Assembly: GCF_049445795.1 (NCBI RefSeq)
Contig: NZ_JBMSDT010000003.1
Location: 372,001 to 436,000 of the forward strand
Direction: 5' to 3'
Length of the DNA: 64,000 nucleotides
DNA from: Larkinella sp049445795
GTDB taxonomy: Bacteria; Bacteroidota; Bacteroidia; Cytophagales; Spirosomataceae
A model generated the notes under the pieces. The model worked only from the letters and a program-made list of their open reading frames with translations. It had not been told where the DNA came from and did no database searches. Below, piece after piece: positions 8,779 through 17,429 of this stretch (positions within the stretch are counted from its first letter, which is position 1; the number at the start of each line of letters is the position of its first letter). The translations under genes were made by a program, and so were the position numbers.

Positions 8779-10428
8779 TCAAAGCCGGTAGCGGATCGAG
8801 AAAAAGATACCAGCGCTTGTCAGCCGGATTTTACCGTAACCCAGGTTGGCCCCCCTGGGGTTCTTCAAAAATGGTTCTACCTGCCACGAGAACCGGCGCA
8901 GGGGGCCGTCAGGCCGGAAATTGCGTTCATATCCCAGCGAAACGTTCAGGTGACTGAATTCGTGAAAACCGGTTTTGCCAGACCACCGCTTGTACTGCGG
9001 ATAGGCCGGATTGGGATAAACGCCTTTCGGATACTTGTACTCGTAATATTCTTTCTGCATGATAAAGGACGAAACTCCCGCACTCACAAACCACCGCTGG
9101 CGCTCGTTCAACACCACATCGTACCGCAGGTTGACCGGAATATCCAGCACCGTACACTCGGCGTCGACACTTTCGTATTTAGGGCCGTACCAATGGGGCG
9201 GTTTGGTATAATCCGCTGCCGCTGCCCGGTATTTTTTCACCGACCGTAAGACACCACTCTGAACGGTCAGTCGTCGTAAAAACCGGTATTCACCCAGAAC
9301 GCCGATCTGCAAATCGCGCGCAGCCTGTTTGCTGCTGCCTACAAAATTGAAATCCGGTGCGGCCACCACCCGAATCGACAGCGCCGGGTACCCAATCACC
9401 GGCACAGCGGTCGGCGAGCGGTTCGGAACCACAGGGGGGCGCATGGGCTCCGGATCCGGTTCGGGCAGGGCCGGAAGCCGGGGCTGAGTGGGCCGTCGAA
9501 ACGCGATAGGCGTCAGGTTGCCGGGCAGTTCAATCGGCGTCGTTTCGGTCGCATCCGAAACCGGCGGTTCGGCCCCGGGACTGTTGGACGGACGCGTAAC
9601 TGTTTCAGAAACAGCATCGGACGACCCCAAACTACGACGGTTCGGGCGGTTTCTTTGAACTGGTTTTCCGGCCATGTCCTCCGCGTACCCCGCGGTGCCG
9701 GTTGGGTTCAGGTTCACCGCCGTTTCCGGCGACTTCCCGAATCGATTCCGGTTCGGAGCGGCTGCAACCACCGGGCGGGCGGGCGCTTTCGTCCGGTTAA
9801 CGGTTTTCCGTAAACGACTGCCGGTTTCCGGCGTTATCACTTCGTTCGTGGCATTCCGCCGGTTGGTGCTAACGGCCGGGCCGATGTTGTCGTTCAAGCC
9901 CGTGCCGGACCGGGCGGGCCGCTTCGTTTCGGCGGTTTGGTCCGAAACCCGGTTTGGGTCGACGCTCCCAGCCGGGCTCATCCGGTCTGTCCGGGCCGAA
10001 ACGTCGGCGGTTTCGGCTGTTCTGATACCTTTTTTTGCGTCGGTATCCTCGGGCGCATCGCCGGTTTCGTTTTCGGGCGTCGGATGGGTCTGTTCAGCCG
10101 GGGCGGTTTCTAGCGCTGGCCCGGCCTTCGCCCGTCGGTCAGGTGCCAGGTCTTTGACCGACGCCGACTTCGTGTTTTCGGCCACGATCCGGACCGCTGA
10201 GCTGCCTTCTTCCGGTTTTACGAAAAGCGAGACGGCGCTCAGAATCAGCAGCAAGACCGGAATTCCCCAATAAATAAACCGATCCAGAAACCGCGACCGG
10301 TCCGCGTCGTCGAGTCGACGGCGCAGGCTGTTCCAGTCGTCCGGGTTGTACGGCGGCTCAAACTCCTCGGCTGACGACCGGAAGAGCTTGTCCAGTTCGT
10401 CATCGGGAAGTTCTTGCAAACTCGCCAT
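8779..10428 (-). CDS. Putative trans-envelope anti-sigma-like protein: cytoplasmic segment, inner-membrane helix, long linker and outer-membrane barrel
   Basis: The 549-residue product has four parts: an acidic N-terminus (1-45, with the DDELDKLFRSSAEEFEPPY pattern common in Bacteroidota ECF-linked proteins), one membrane helix at about 51-70, a Pro/Thr/Arg-rich low-complexity linker of about 275 residues, and from about 350 a beta-barrel-like domain with alternating strands ending IFFSIRYRL. The ATG at 10428 lies inside the sigma-factor gene (29-bp overlap), indicating translational coupling. I infer an anti-sigma factor whose C-terminus reaches or lies in the outer membrane. Alternatively it is an ordinary beta-barrel protein with a long signal anchor. 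The linker shows the strongest GC bias in the area. Confidence 0.75.
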   Translation of the reverse strand: MASLQELPDDELDKLFRSSAEEFEPPYNPDDWNSLRRRLDDADRSRFLDRFIYWGIPVLLLILSAVSLFVKPEEGSSAVRIVAENTKSASVKDLAPDRRAKAGPALETAPAEQTHPTPENETGDAPEDTDAKKGIRTAETADVSARTDRMSPAGSVDPNRVSDQTAETKRPARSGTGLNDNIGPAVSTNRRNATNEVITPETGSRLRKTVNRTKAPARPVVAAAPNRNRFGKSPETAVNLNPTGTAGYAEDMAGKPVQRNRPNRRSLGSSDAVSETVTRPSNSPGAEPPVSDATETTPIELPGNLTPIAFRRPTQPRLPALPEPDPEPMRPPVVPNRSPTAVPVIGYPALSIRVVAAPDFNFVGSSKQAARDLQIGVLGEYRFLRRLTVQSGVLRSVKKYRAAAADYTKPPHWYGPKYESVDAECTVLDIPVNLRYDVVLNERQRWFVSAGVSSFIMQKEYYEYKYPKGVYPNPAYPQYKRWSGKTGFHEFSHLNVSLGYERNFRPDGPLRRFSWQVEPFLKNPRGANLGYGKIRLTSAGIFFSIRYRL

Positions 10429-10969
10429 GGCATCTACGGTTTAATAAGTTTTTCAATTGTTCACGGGCCCGGGCCAGGTTCGATTTCGAGGTTCCGACCG
10501 AGATGTTCAACTGGCTGGCGATTTCTTCGTGGGTATACCCATCGATCGCGTACAGGTTGAAAACCATGCGGTAAGCTGGCGTCAGCATCTGAACGACTTC
10601 CATCAGTTCCTCATGGCTCAGTTGGTCGAGGGCGCTGGCATCCACGTCCGGAATCTGGACGGCCTGTTCGATGTCCTCGTGGTACCGGTGTTTCAGGTTT
10701 TGCCGGTAATAATCCAGGGCGGTATTGATCATGATCCGGCGCAACCAGAGCTTGAACGGCACCTCCGATCGGTACAGATTCGCCCGGGTGAAAACCTTCA
10801 TAAATCCATCGTTGACAATTTCCACCGCTTCGTCCCGGTTGTGTGAATACCGCAGGCAAATTCCCATCGCATAGCCGTAGAACTGCCGGTAAAGCTGTTC
10901 CTGGCTTCGGCGGTTGCCATTCTGGCATTCCTGTAACAGTCCGGCGATATCGGGGGAGGGAACGGTCAT
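10400..10969 (-). CDS. ECF-type RNA polymerase sigma factor
   Basis: With the ATG at 10969 the product has 189 residues, the usual ECF size; a longer form would need a TTG start at 11008. Region 2 is seen in YRQFYGYAMGICLRYSHN..EA.EIVNDGFMKVF and FKLWLRRIMINTALDYYR, and region 4 in LTPAYRMVFNLYAIDGYTHEEIA followed by a helix-turn-helix (LNISVGTSKSNLARAR). It directs RNA polymerase to a specific promoter set. The downstream membrane/barrel gene overlaps its 3' end and is the natural candidate regulator. The target genes may include the Rieske/YceI genes further downstream (inference). Confidence 0.93.
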   Translation of the reverse strand: MTVPSPDIAGLLQECQNGNRRSQEQLYRQFYGYAMGICLRYSHNRDEAVEIVNDGFMKVFTRANLYRSEVPFKLWLRRIMINTALDYYRQNLKHRYHEDIEQAVQIPDVDASALDQLSHEELMEVVQMLTPAYRMVFNLYAIDGYTHEEIASQLNISVGTSKSNLARAREQLKNLLNRRCHGEFARTSR

Positions 10970-11039
10970 ACGTCGGGTTTCAATCGTCAGTACGGCAATC
11001 GGCACCAACAGGTTGCGTCAACCGGGCAAAAATTGTTTA

Positions 11040-11122
11040 CGGTTTTCGGTGAGCGGCTTTCTATAAAACATAAAACGGGGTAGTTCAGAGAAAAAAATGG
11101 AAAACCGGCTCACCGAAAACCG
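11040..11122. repeat. Long inverted repeat, 15-bp perfect arms
   Basis: Arms 11040-11054 and 11108-11122 are perfect reverse complements (core GGTTTTCGGTGAGC), separated by 53 nt of AT-rich sequence. It lies just after the 3' end of the lipoprotein gene and upstream of the sigma-factor gene, so it may end transcription of the former or structure the leader of the latter. A short GAAAACCG tandem continues beyond the right arm. Confidence 0.8.
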
Positions 11123-11130
11123 AAAACCGG

Positions 11131-11982
11131 TCAGGGGGCCGGCGCTTCCGGCGTATCTTTGTTGATAATCGGCCAGACACCGGGTTGCGGAAAACTGATG
11201 CCTTTGTTCAGACCCCGTTTGCCGTTGTCCTGCTGAAAATAATACAGCGGCCAGCCTTTGTACGTCAATTGCTGCCGACCCGCCACGGTAATCGTCCCGA
11301 AAAGCGTTTTGTCGATGGTCGACGGCACTTCCTTCAACGTTTCTTCAAACATCGGCCAGACGGCGTTGTTGCTCAGGTCGGCGCGGGTAAAGTTATTCTT
11401 ATTTTTCTTATCATTCCGAAAACCGTACAGCGTCCGGCCCTGCCCGTCGGTGAAGTAGACGGTTTTTCCGGTTCCTTCCTTGTAATCCGCCGTGTACGAT
11501 TTTCCATTGTGCCCGATCAACTGCGCGCTGACGATCATGATGGAGTAATTCGGTTTGGCGACAAACCAGATGCCGCCCACGTTCTCGCCTTTGACATCCC
11601 CGGTTTTGGCGTCGTCTTTGTAATAATACAGCGGCCAGCCTTTGTAGGTGGTTTGTTTGGCACCGTCGGCGCGGGTAATCGTTTTGAAGTCAGCCGCAGT
11701 CAGACCGGCGGCCAGTTTGGGAGTTTCCCGGTAGAAAACCGGCCAGTTGGTCAGGCAGTTGCCCGTGCAAGTCGATGCACTCGTGCTGTCGTAATCGTTG
11801 GAAAAAAAGTAGAGTGTCCGACCGGTTTCGTCGGTCATGACAGTTCCCAGGGACGTGTTGGTGAGGGTAATAGCCGGATCGGGGGTGGGTGTATCGTCGT
11901 CGGAATCGTTATTGCAGGATTGGAAACTTCCGGCAATAAGCAGCAGGGCGGCCACGGGGGTCGCAATCCAGTTGGTTTTCAT
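11131..11982 (-). CDS. Lipoprotein with secreted-repeat (PF03640-type) domains
   Basis: A 283-residue lipoprotein with signal and lipobox (FQSC at about 20-23) and an Asp-rich linker. Two halves each carry the family's repeats: TDETGRTLYFFSND with CTGNCLTNWPVF and KGWPLYYYKDDAKTGD in the first, and TDGQGRTLYGF, NAVWPMF and KGWPLYYFQQD in the second. The function of this family is unknown, though members often occur near redox proteins. The first half keeps the Cys pair and the second lacks it. It is upstream of and co-oriented with the sigma factor, 148 bp away, with the inverted repeat at 11040-11122 between them. Confidence 0.85.
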   Translation of the reverse strand: MKTNWIATPVAALLLIAGSFQSCNNDSDDDTPTPDPAITLTNTSLGTVMTDETGRTLYFFSNDYDSTSASTCTGNCLTNWPVFYRETPKLAAGLTAADFKTITRADGAKQTTYKGWPLYYYKDDAKTGDVKGENVGGIWFVAKPNYSIMIVSAQLIGHNGKSYTADYKEGTGKTVYFTDGQGRTLYGFRNDKKNKNNFTRADLSNNAVWPMFEETLKEVPSTIDKTLFGTITVAGRQQLTYKGWPLYYFQQDNGKRGLNKGISFPQPGVWPIINKDTPEAPAP

Positions 11983-12095
11983 GACAGATTGATAAAAAGG
12001 TTAGAATTATCGGCCGCGTGCCTGCTGAATCGATTCGTAAGTCAGTACGGATTTGGCGGAAAAAGGGTTGCGTGGGGCGTAAAAAAGAACAAAAA

Positions 12096-12120
12096 AAGCC
12101 CGTCCGGACCGGACGGGCTT
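12096..12120 (-). terminator. Intrinsic terminator of ribBA
   Basis: Perfect 10-bp GC-rich stem (12096-12105 with 12111-12120), a 5-nt loop, and a run of seven A on the plus strand that reads as a U tract for the minus-strand transcript. It begins 24 bp after the ribBA stop. Confidence 0.88.
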
Positions 12121-12143
12121 CTATAAACGACGCTTCAGTGGAA

Positions 12144-13394
12144 TTAACCAACCTGATCGGTAAAATGCTTGAGAATGTGACCCATTTTATCCCGCTTAGT
12201 CCGCAAATAGTATTCATTGTGCGGGTTGGGTTTAATCTCAATGGGTACGGTTTCCACGATTTCCAGGCCGTAACCCATCAGCCCCGCCCGTTTTTTAGGA
12301 TTGTTGGAAATCAGCCGGAGTTTGGTGATGCCCAGGTCTCGCAGGATTTGCGCTCCGACGCCGTAATCGCGGGCGTCCATCGGCAAGCCGAGTTCCAGAT
12401 TGGCTTCGACGGTATCGCGGCCCATTTCCTGTAATTTATAGGCTTTCAGTTTGTTCATCAGCCCGATGCCCCGGCCTTCCTGGAACATATACAATACCAC
12501 GCCCTTGCCTTCCTGTTCGACCAGACGCATGGCGGCATGAAGCTGCTCCCCGCAGTCGCAACGGCACGAGCCAAAAATATCGCCCGTGACGCAGGACGAA
12601 TGGACCCGCACCAAAACCGGCTCATTCTTCTCCCAGGTTCCTTTAATGAGCGCCAGGTGCGTATCGTCGGTATTGATCTGTTTGTAGGCAATCAGTTCAA
12701 AATCACCGTATTCGGTGGGCATCTGAACGCCGATCTCGCGTTTGATCAGGCTCTCCTGTCTTAGACGGTACTCGATCAGATCCTGAATGCTGACGAGTTT
12801 CATGCCAAATTTGTCGGCAATTTCGCGCAGTTGCGGCAAGCGGGCCATCGTGCCGTCTTCGTTCAGTACCTCGATCAACACCCCGGCGGGCTGCAAACCG
12901 GCCAGTTTGGCAAAATCGATGGCGGCTTCCGTATGTCCGGCCCGGCGGATGACACCTCCGTCGACGGCCCGCAACGGGAAGATGTGGCCCGGTCGGCCGA
13001 GGTCTTCCGGTGTCGTTTCGGGATCGACCAGCGCGCGGATGGTTTTGGCGCGGTCGCTGGCTGAAATGCCGGTCGTGCAACCGTGGCCGAGCAGATCGAC
13101 CGAAACCGTAAAGGGCGTCGTATGCACGGAAGTATTATTCCCGACCATCATTTCCAGGCCCAACTCCTGGCAGCGGGCTTCAGTCAGGGGGGCGCACATC
13201 AGGCCCCGGCCTTCTTTCACCATGAAATTGACCATTTCAGGGGTGATTTTTTCGGCCGCGCAGATCATGTCACCCTCATTTTCCCGGTCTTCGTCATCCA
13301 CGACGATGATGATTTTTCCGTCGCGAATATCCTGAATCGCGTCTTCGATCCGATCCAGCAGACTCCCGGTATTGGTATTATTATTGCTCAGCAT
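12144..13394 (-). CDS. ribBA: Bifunctional 3,4-dihydroxy-2-butanone-4-phosphate synthase / GTP cyclohydrolase II
   Basis: Catalyses two entry steps of riboflavin synthesis in one polypeptide of 416 residues. The N-terminal RibB domain (about 1-210) shows VVDDEDRENEGDMI, the GHGCTTGISASDR segment and RAGHTEAAIDF. The C-terminal RibA domain has the zinc-binding SSCVTGDIFGSCRCDCGEQ and the QEGRGIGLMNKLKAY motif. The frame stays open to 13607, but ATG 13394 fits the family N-terminus and a consensus -7 promoter box lies at 13512-13519, which would put the longer start ahead of transcription. No FMN riboswitch was recognised in the leader; instead it holds an inverted repeat. Confidence 0.96.
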   Translation of the reverse strand: MLSNNNTNTGSLLDRIEDAIQDIRDGKIIIVVDDEDRENEGDMICAAEKITPEMVNFMVKEGRGLMCAPLTEARCQELGLEMMVGNNTSVHTTPFTVSVDLLGHGCTTGISASDRAKTIRALVDPETTPEDLGRPGHIFPLRAVDGGVIRRAGHTEAAIDFAKLAGLQPAGVLIEVLNEDGTMARLPQLREIADKFGMKLVSIQDLIEYRLRQESLIKREIGVQMPTEYGDFELIAYKQINTDDTHLALIKGTWEKNEPVLVRVHSSCVTGDIFGSCRCDCGEQLHAAMRLVEQEGKGVVLYMFQEGRGIGLMNKLKAYKLQEMGRDTVEANLELGLPMDARDYGVGAQILRDLGITKLRLISNNPKKRAGLMGYGLEIVETVPIEIKPNPHNEYYLRTKRDKMGHILKHFTDQVG

Positions 13395-13413
13395 ATGTGT
13401 TAGAGAAAAGACA

Positions 13414-13496
13414 ACAGACAAGAGATAAAAGACGGTCAATCGGTCGGTTCTTTGGGAAGAAAGTTTTTCCTCTCCTGTCTTTTCTCTCTTGTCTGT
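13414..13496. repeat. Imperfect inverted repeat in the ribBA leader
   Basis: Arms 13414-13435 and 13475-13496 (core ACAGACAAGAGA) pair with two mismatches around a 39-nt spacer. The element lies between the ribBA promoter box and start codon, so its RNA would form a leader hairpin. It has the same architecture as other inverted repeats in this window but a different sequence. Confidence 0.75.
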
Positions 13497-13511
13497 GTCA
13501 ACATTGTTCGG

Positions 13512-13519
13512 CAAAGATA
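13512..13519 (-). promoter_or_regulatory. Bacteroidota -7 box for ribBA
   Basis: Reads TATCTTTG on the minus strand, a full match to TAnnTTTG, about 118 bp upstream of the chosen ATG. No clear -33 TTTG was found at the usual spacing. Confidence 0.55.
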
Positions 13520-13596
13520 CGTTCGACACGCTAAATTTGTGTTTTGGTCGTTCTAATCCAAAATTGTAGTTATACGCTCGAAAATCATTACCTCCC

Positions 13597-15588
13597 GTGA
13601 ATGTCATCAGGCAGTGGTCAGCCGGTTTTAGGTGGTTTGTGCGATATCCGATCCGGGTTTTGCTGCTCGGGATGTGTTTTGTATTGAGTCAAATAACGTT
13701 TGCTCAAACAATCGTTGATTGGTGCGTCACCCCCCCGCCAAATGCGGAAAAGGGCGGTTTTGGCGTTTCGACGACAAGAGGTTGCACACCCCTGACAATT
13801 ACGGTAAAAAACACGACGACCAGCCCGGATGACATTTTTCTTTACGTGTATGATTACAGAGGAGGAGACCCAGTTGCGACCAGAGCAGGTGTAACCGCAA
13901 CGACATTCACCTACACCCGGCCGGGAAAATATAAAATCCTTCAAATTGGCAGCGTTAATACCGGTTCGGTCGCCTGCCAGGAAGTGGAAGTACTCGACGC
14001 GACGGCCCCTAATTTCCGGGCGTATAGCTGCGCTGACATGAAGGTGGTGGTCGATATTGTCAACGATGCGGTCGCCAGCCAGTACGACGAATTCATCGTC
14101 GACTGGAACGACGGCAGCCCGTTGCAGACGGTGCCGAAAACCGCCCTGGCCAATATTACCCATACGTACCAAACCAAACGAACCTACACCCTGAAAGTAT
14201 CCGGCAATTACCGGGGCCTCAACTGCGGGGGCGGCTCGTTCCAGCAGGTGACGCCGAATCTGAGCACAGATCTTGTAAAACCGGTCATCACGCGGCTGGC
14301 CACCTCCGGCTCGACGGTCACGTTGCAGGTGCAGGCCGGGGCCAACCAGTCGGTGACGTTGTACCAGAAAGGGGCTTCCGGAACGTTCACAGCCACGGCC
14401 GTTACCCGCGTTGGCAACGGATCGCTGGTGATTGCCAACATCACCGCCCACCCGACCTGCTTCAAGGTCGTTTCGCAGGATGCCTGCGGACAACTCTTCG
14501 AATCCGACGAAGTGTGCAGCATCGGGCTGGAAGTCGAAGCGCGCGAAAAACAGAATGAGGTGGTCTGGACGGCTCCCGGCAATCCGGCTAATTTTCGGCA
14601 ATATTCTGTGACGAAAAACGATGCGGCTTTTCGAACGATCAACAGCGTCGGAACCACCTCGGTCAGCGATGCGGCTGCGCTCACGTGCAACGAAGAATAC
14701 TGTTATCAGGTGACGGCGCAGGCCGGTCCGACCGAAATTGTCTCCGATCGCGTGTGCGTCACGGCCCAATCTTCGGCGGTTCCTCCGCCGTTTTCGACGG
14801 TGCAGGTGTCGGTCAATGGCGACAACCGCGTCGATCTACGGGGACTTCCGCCGGTTCCGACCTCGACCAGCCCCCGCTACAAAATGCTCGTTTTTCGGGC
14901 CGATCCGTCGGGCGGTTTTGGGCAGACCGGCGAGGAAATCGACCGGAACATTCACCAGGATGGCGGGGTGCAGCCGCAGCAGCAATCGTATTGCTATCAG
15001 GTCGTTTACCAGAATGCCTGCGGGGTTTCGTCGGAACCTTCCAAAACTGTTTGCACCATTCATTTGGGATCGAATTGGTCCGGAACCATCGACTGGACCG
15101 CCGGTTCGCCCTTTGCCGACGAAGCCATTGACCGGTATATAGTCGAAAAAATTGACGAGAGCGGGGTCGTTTGGGAAGAAGTGTCGGTTGGTACCCGAAC
15201 GTCGTACCAACCCGCGCAGAACGATCCCGACAACCAGCGATTCCGGTTTCGGGTCAAGGCTATTTCCAAATCCGGTGCCGTCAGTTATTCCAACTTCTAC
15301 ACGTTTCTGCAAGCCGCCCGGCTTTTTGTCCCCGATGCCTTTACGCCCAATGGCGACGGCATCAATGACCTGCTGGAAATCAAGGGCAGTACGTATTTCG
15401 ATACTGTTCAACTGACCATCTACAACCGCTGGGGCGAAGTCGTGTTCCGAACCGAAAGCCGTGAAGGCTGGGATGGAACGATCGGCGGGCAGGCGGCTCA
15501 ACCGGGCAGCTATACGTATCGGATTCTGGCCCAGGACCCGAACGGCGTGAAAACAGAAAAACGAGGCTCGGTGTTATTGATTAAATAA
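13597..15588 (+). CDS. Secreted PKD-domain protein with T9SS type B sorting (gliding-motility-type) C-terminus
   Basis: A 663-residue exported protein, GTG start at 13597 (an internal ATG at 13672 would keep the signal core). The signal peptide ends ITFAQ near 37. PKD-like domains follow (GGFGVSTTRGCTPLTITVKN, and FIVDWNDGSPLQTV near 170), then FN3/Ig-like regions with paired cysteines. The last about 90 residues (FVPDAFTPNGDGINDLLEI, IYNRWGEVVFRT, GWDGTIGGQ, PGSYTY) are the type IX secretion type B sorting domain. It is therefore delivered to the cell surface, where such proteins act as adhesins or matrix components. The specific ligand is unknown. Confidence 0.92.
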   Translation: MNVIRQWSAGFRWFVRYPIRVLLLGMCFVLSQITFAQTIVDWCVTPPPNAEKGGFGVSTTRGCTPLTITVKNTTTSPDDIFLYVYDYRGGDPVATRAGVTATTFTYTRPGKYKILQIGSVNTGSVACQEVEVLDATAPNFRAYSCADMKVVVDIVNDAVASQYDEFIVDWNDGSPLQTVPKTALANITHTYQTKRTYTLKVSGNYRGLNCGGGSFQQVTPNLSTDLVKPVITRLATSGSTVTLQVQAGANQSVTLYQKGASGTFTATAVTRVGNGSLVIANITAHPTCFKVVSQDACGQLFESDEVCSIGLEVEAREKQNEVVWTAPGNPANFRQYSVTKNDAAFRTINSVGTTSVSDAAALTCNEEYCYQVTAQAGPTEIVSDRVCVTAQSSAVPPPFSTVQVSVNGDNRVDLRGLPPVPTSTSPRYKMLVFRADPSGGFGQTGEEIDRNIHQDGGVQPQQQSYCYQVVYQNACGVSSEPSKTVCTIHLGSNWSGTIDWTAGSPFADEAIDRYIVEKIDESGVVWEEVSVGTRTSYQPAQNDPDNQRFRFRVKAISKSGAVSYSNFYTFLQAARLFVPDAFTPNGDGINDLLEIKGSTYFDTVQLTIYNRWGEVVFRTESREGWDGTIGGQAAQPGSYTYRILAQDPNGVKTEKRGSVLLIK

Positions 15589-15659
15589 CCGTCTCGACGG
15601 CCCGGCGCTGACAGGGAAAGCAGTTAGCAACAAAACCGGTGGGTTTGGCGTTTCGTGGC

Positions 15660-15667
15660 TACCTTTG
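15660..15667 (+). promoter_or_regulatory. Bacteroidota -7 box upstream of the YbaB gene
   Basis: TACCTTTG is a full match to TAnnTTTG, 66 bp upstream of the YbaB start. A TTTG lies 12 bp further upstream, too close for a normal -33 element. Confidence 0.45.
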
Positions 15668-15732
15668 TGCGCCGATTACAACGTTTCGGGCTTATTGGTT
15701 GTCTATAAAGAAGACTATTTTTTTCGCAGACT

Positions 15733-16068
15733 ATGTTCAACATGATGGATATGTTCGGGAAGGTGAAGGAATTTCAGTCCCGGATGAAAGAGGCCCAGGG
15801 GAATCTGAATACACTGACCGAATCAGGCGAATCGGGTGCCGGGATGGTGCGGGTGACTGTCAACGGCCTCAAGCAAGTCATCCGGCTGGAGATTGATCCG
15901 GATCTGATTCGGCCCGACGACCGCGAGATGTTGCAGGATCTGGTGGTGGCCGCCACCAACAAAGCGCTGGAAAATATTGAACCCCAAATCAAGGCACACC
16001 TTCAAAAAGCGACCGAGGGCCTACTGCCCAACATTCCCGGGTTCGACTTGGGCAGCATGATGTCGTAA
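15733..16068 (+). CDS. YbaB/EbfC family nucleoid-associated protein
   Basis: A small 111-residue protein of the YbaB/EbfC family, which forms tweezer-like dimers that bind DNA and shape the nucleoid. It shows the N-terminal helix FGKVKEFQSRMKEAQGNL, the central GAGMVRVTVNGLKQVIRLEI strands, LIRPDDREMLQDLVVAATNKAL and a GLLPNIPGFDLGSM tail. It lacks the usual recR/dnaX neighbours and instead precedes a glycosyltransferase gene by 3 bp, so the two are likely in one operon. Confidence 0.92.
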   Translation: MFNMMDMFGKVKEFQSRMKEAQGNLNTLTESGESGAGMVRVTVNGLKQVIRLEIDPDLIRPDDREMLQDLVVAATNKALENIEPQIKAHLQKATEGLLPNIPGFDLGSMMS

Positions 16069-16071
16069 GGC

Positions 16072-17097
16072 ATGGATCAGATTGCCATCGTCATTTTAAA
16101 TTACAACGGAAGATCCTTTTTAGAGCGGTTTTTGCCGTCGGTGTTATTGCATGCCGACGGTTGCCCGGTATACGTGGCCGATAATCATTCAACGGACGAT
16201 TCGGTAGCGTTGCTTCGGGAAAAATTTCCGGCAGTTCGGCTGATTCAATTGTCCATCAATTTCGGCTACGCGGGTGGCTACAATGCGGCTCTCAAAGAAG
16301 TCGACGCACGGTATTACCTGCTGCTAAACTCCGACGTGGAGGTGAGTGAAGGTTGGCTAAGACCTTTGCGGGAGCTGATGGAACGCAATGAGCGGATCGC
16401 GGCCTGTCAGCCCAAAATTCGGTCCCATGCCCACCCGCATCTGTTTGAATACGCCGGAGCGGCTGGGGGCTACATCGATTACCTGGGTTATCCGTTTTGT
16501 CGGGGTCGGCTTTTCGATACCGTCGAAGAAGACCGGCAGCAGTACGACGATGCCCGGGAAATTTTCTGGGCGACGGGGGCCTGCATGTTGGTGCAGGCCG
16601 AGGTATTTCATCGTCTGGACGGTTTTGATCCCCGGTTTTTTGCGCACATGGAAGAAATCGACTGGTGCTGGCGGGCCAAAAACGCCGGTTACCAGATCTG
16701 GTATTGCCCGGATTCGACGGTGTATCACGTCGGGGGCGGGACGCTACACAAATCCAATCCCCGGAAAACGTTTCTGAATTACCGCAACAGCCTGGCAATG
16801 CTGTATAAGAATCTGCCAACCGGGCACGTCTTTCTCAATATCCTAATTCGGCTGGTGTTGGATGGCCTGTCGGGCGTCCGGTTGCTGGCGTCGGGGCAAT
16901 GGCGCGATACGCTGGCGATTCTACAGGCACATTTTGCCTTTTACGGCTGGATGCCTTTTCTGCGTCGGCAGCGAAACGCCCTGGCCGAACTGCGCAACAA
17001 CCGCATCACGCACCCGCAGATTTACCCGCACAGCATCATCTGGCAGTATTTCGGCAAAAACCGGAAAACCTACCGGGAACTGCGAAACAATAAGTAA
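16072..17097 (+). CDS. Family 2 glycosyltransferase (rhamnosyltransferase-like)
   Basis: A 341-residue GT-A-fold glycosyltransferase that transfers a sugar from a nucleotide donor, probably to a surface polysaccharide or lipid. Features are the N-terminal IAIVILNYNGRSFLERFLPS, DNHSTDDSV, the NFGYAGGYNAAL loop, the metal-binding LLLNSDVEV, and WATGACMLVQAEVFHRLDGFDPRFFAHMEEIDWCWR, which resembles the WbbL/RfbF-like group. A C-terminal amphipathic region (about 245-300) may associate with the membrane. Three bp downstream of the YbaB gene; no sugar-biosynthesis genes are adjacent. Confidence 0.92.
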   Translation: MDQIAIVILNYNGRSFLERFLPSVLLHADGCPVYVADNHSTDDSVALLREKFPAVRLIQLSINFGYAGGYNAALKEVDARYYLLLNSDVEVSEGWLRPLRELMERNERIAACQPKIRSHAHPHLFEYAGAAGGYIDYLGYPFCRGRLFDTVEEDRQQYDDAREIFWATGACMLVQAEVFHRLDGFDPRFFAHMEEIDWCWRAKNAGYQIWYCPDSTVYHVGGGTLHKSNPRKTFLNYRNSLAMLYKNLPTGHVFLNILIRLVLDGLSGVRLLASGQWRDTLAILQAHFAFYGWMPFLRRQRNALAELRNNRITHPQIYPHSIIWQYFGKNRKTYRELRNNK

Positions 17098-17120
17098 CAA
17101 TTTGGAAAACCGCAGGGAGA

Positions 17121-17342
17121 TTATAACTCCCAAATGGTCGGATGGTTATGACGCCGGAGGTGTTTGTTCATCTCCATCCAGAACGCCATGATCAGGTATA
17201 GCACCACCGGTGACCCCAGCGTTAGGCAGGAGGTATAGATAAAATACAGGCGGATGCTGCTGGCCGAAATATTCATCATTTCACCCAACCGCGTGCAGAC
17301 GCCAAATGCCTGACTTTCGACGAAATACCGGAGCTTATTCAT
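17121..17342 (-). CDS. PspC-domain small membrane protein
   Basis: A 73-residue protein with the PspC pattern: an N-terminal FVESQAFGVCTRLGEMMNISASSIRLYFI segment and a single membrane helix at about 31-53, ending in a basic tail (KHLRRHNH). In enterobacteria PspC is part of the phage-shock response to envelope stress; Bacteroidota carry many stand-alone copies of uncertain role. It converges with the glycosyltransferase (23-bp gap), and a consensus -7 box lies 88 bp upstream. Confidence 0.85.
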   Translation of the reverse strand: MNKLRYFVESQAFGVCTRLGEMMNISASSIRLYFIYTSCLTLGSPVVLYLIMAFWMEMNKHLRRHNHPTIWEL

Positions 17343-17429
17343 CGTAGTAACGTTCCTGATTATCAGTACATGCGCTTAAAATGGGCAATGGGACGTCACA
17401 AATCCGCATCGGCAGAGTTGTTGGACTAC

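Noticed and set aside
13395..13607. Longer ribBA start at 13607
   Set aside because: The extension contains the promoter box and an inverted repeat and lacks similarity to the RibB N-terminus.
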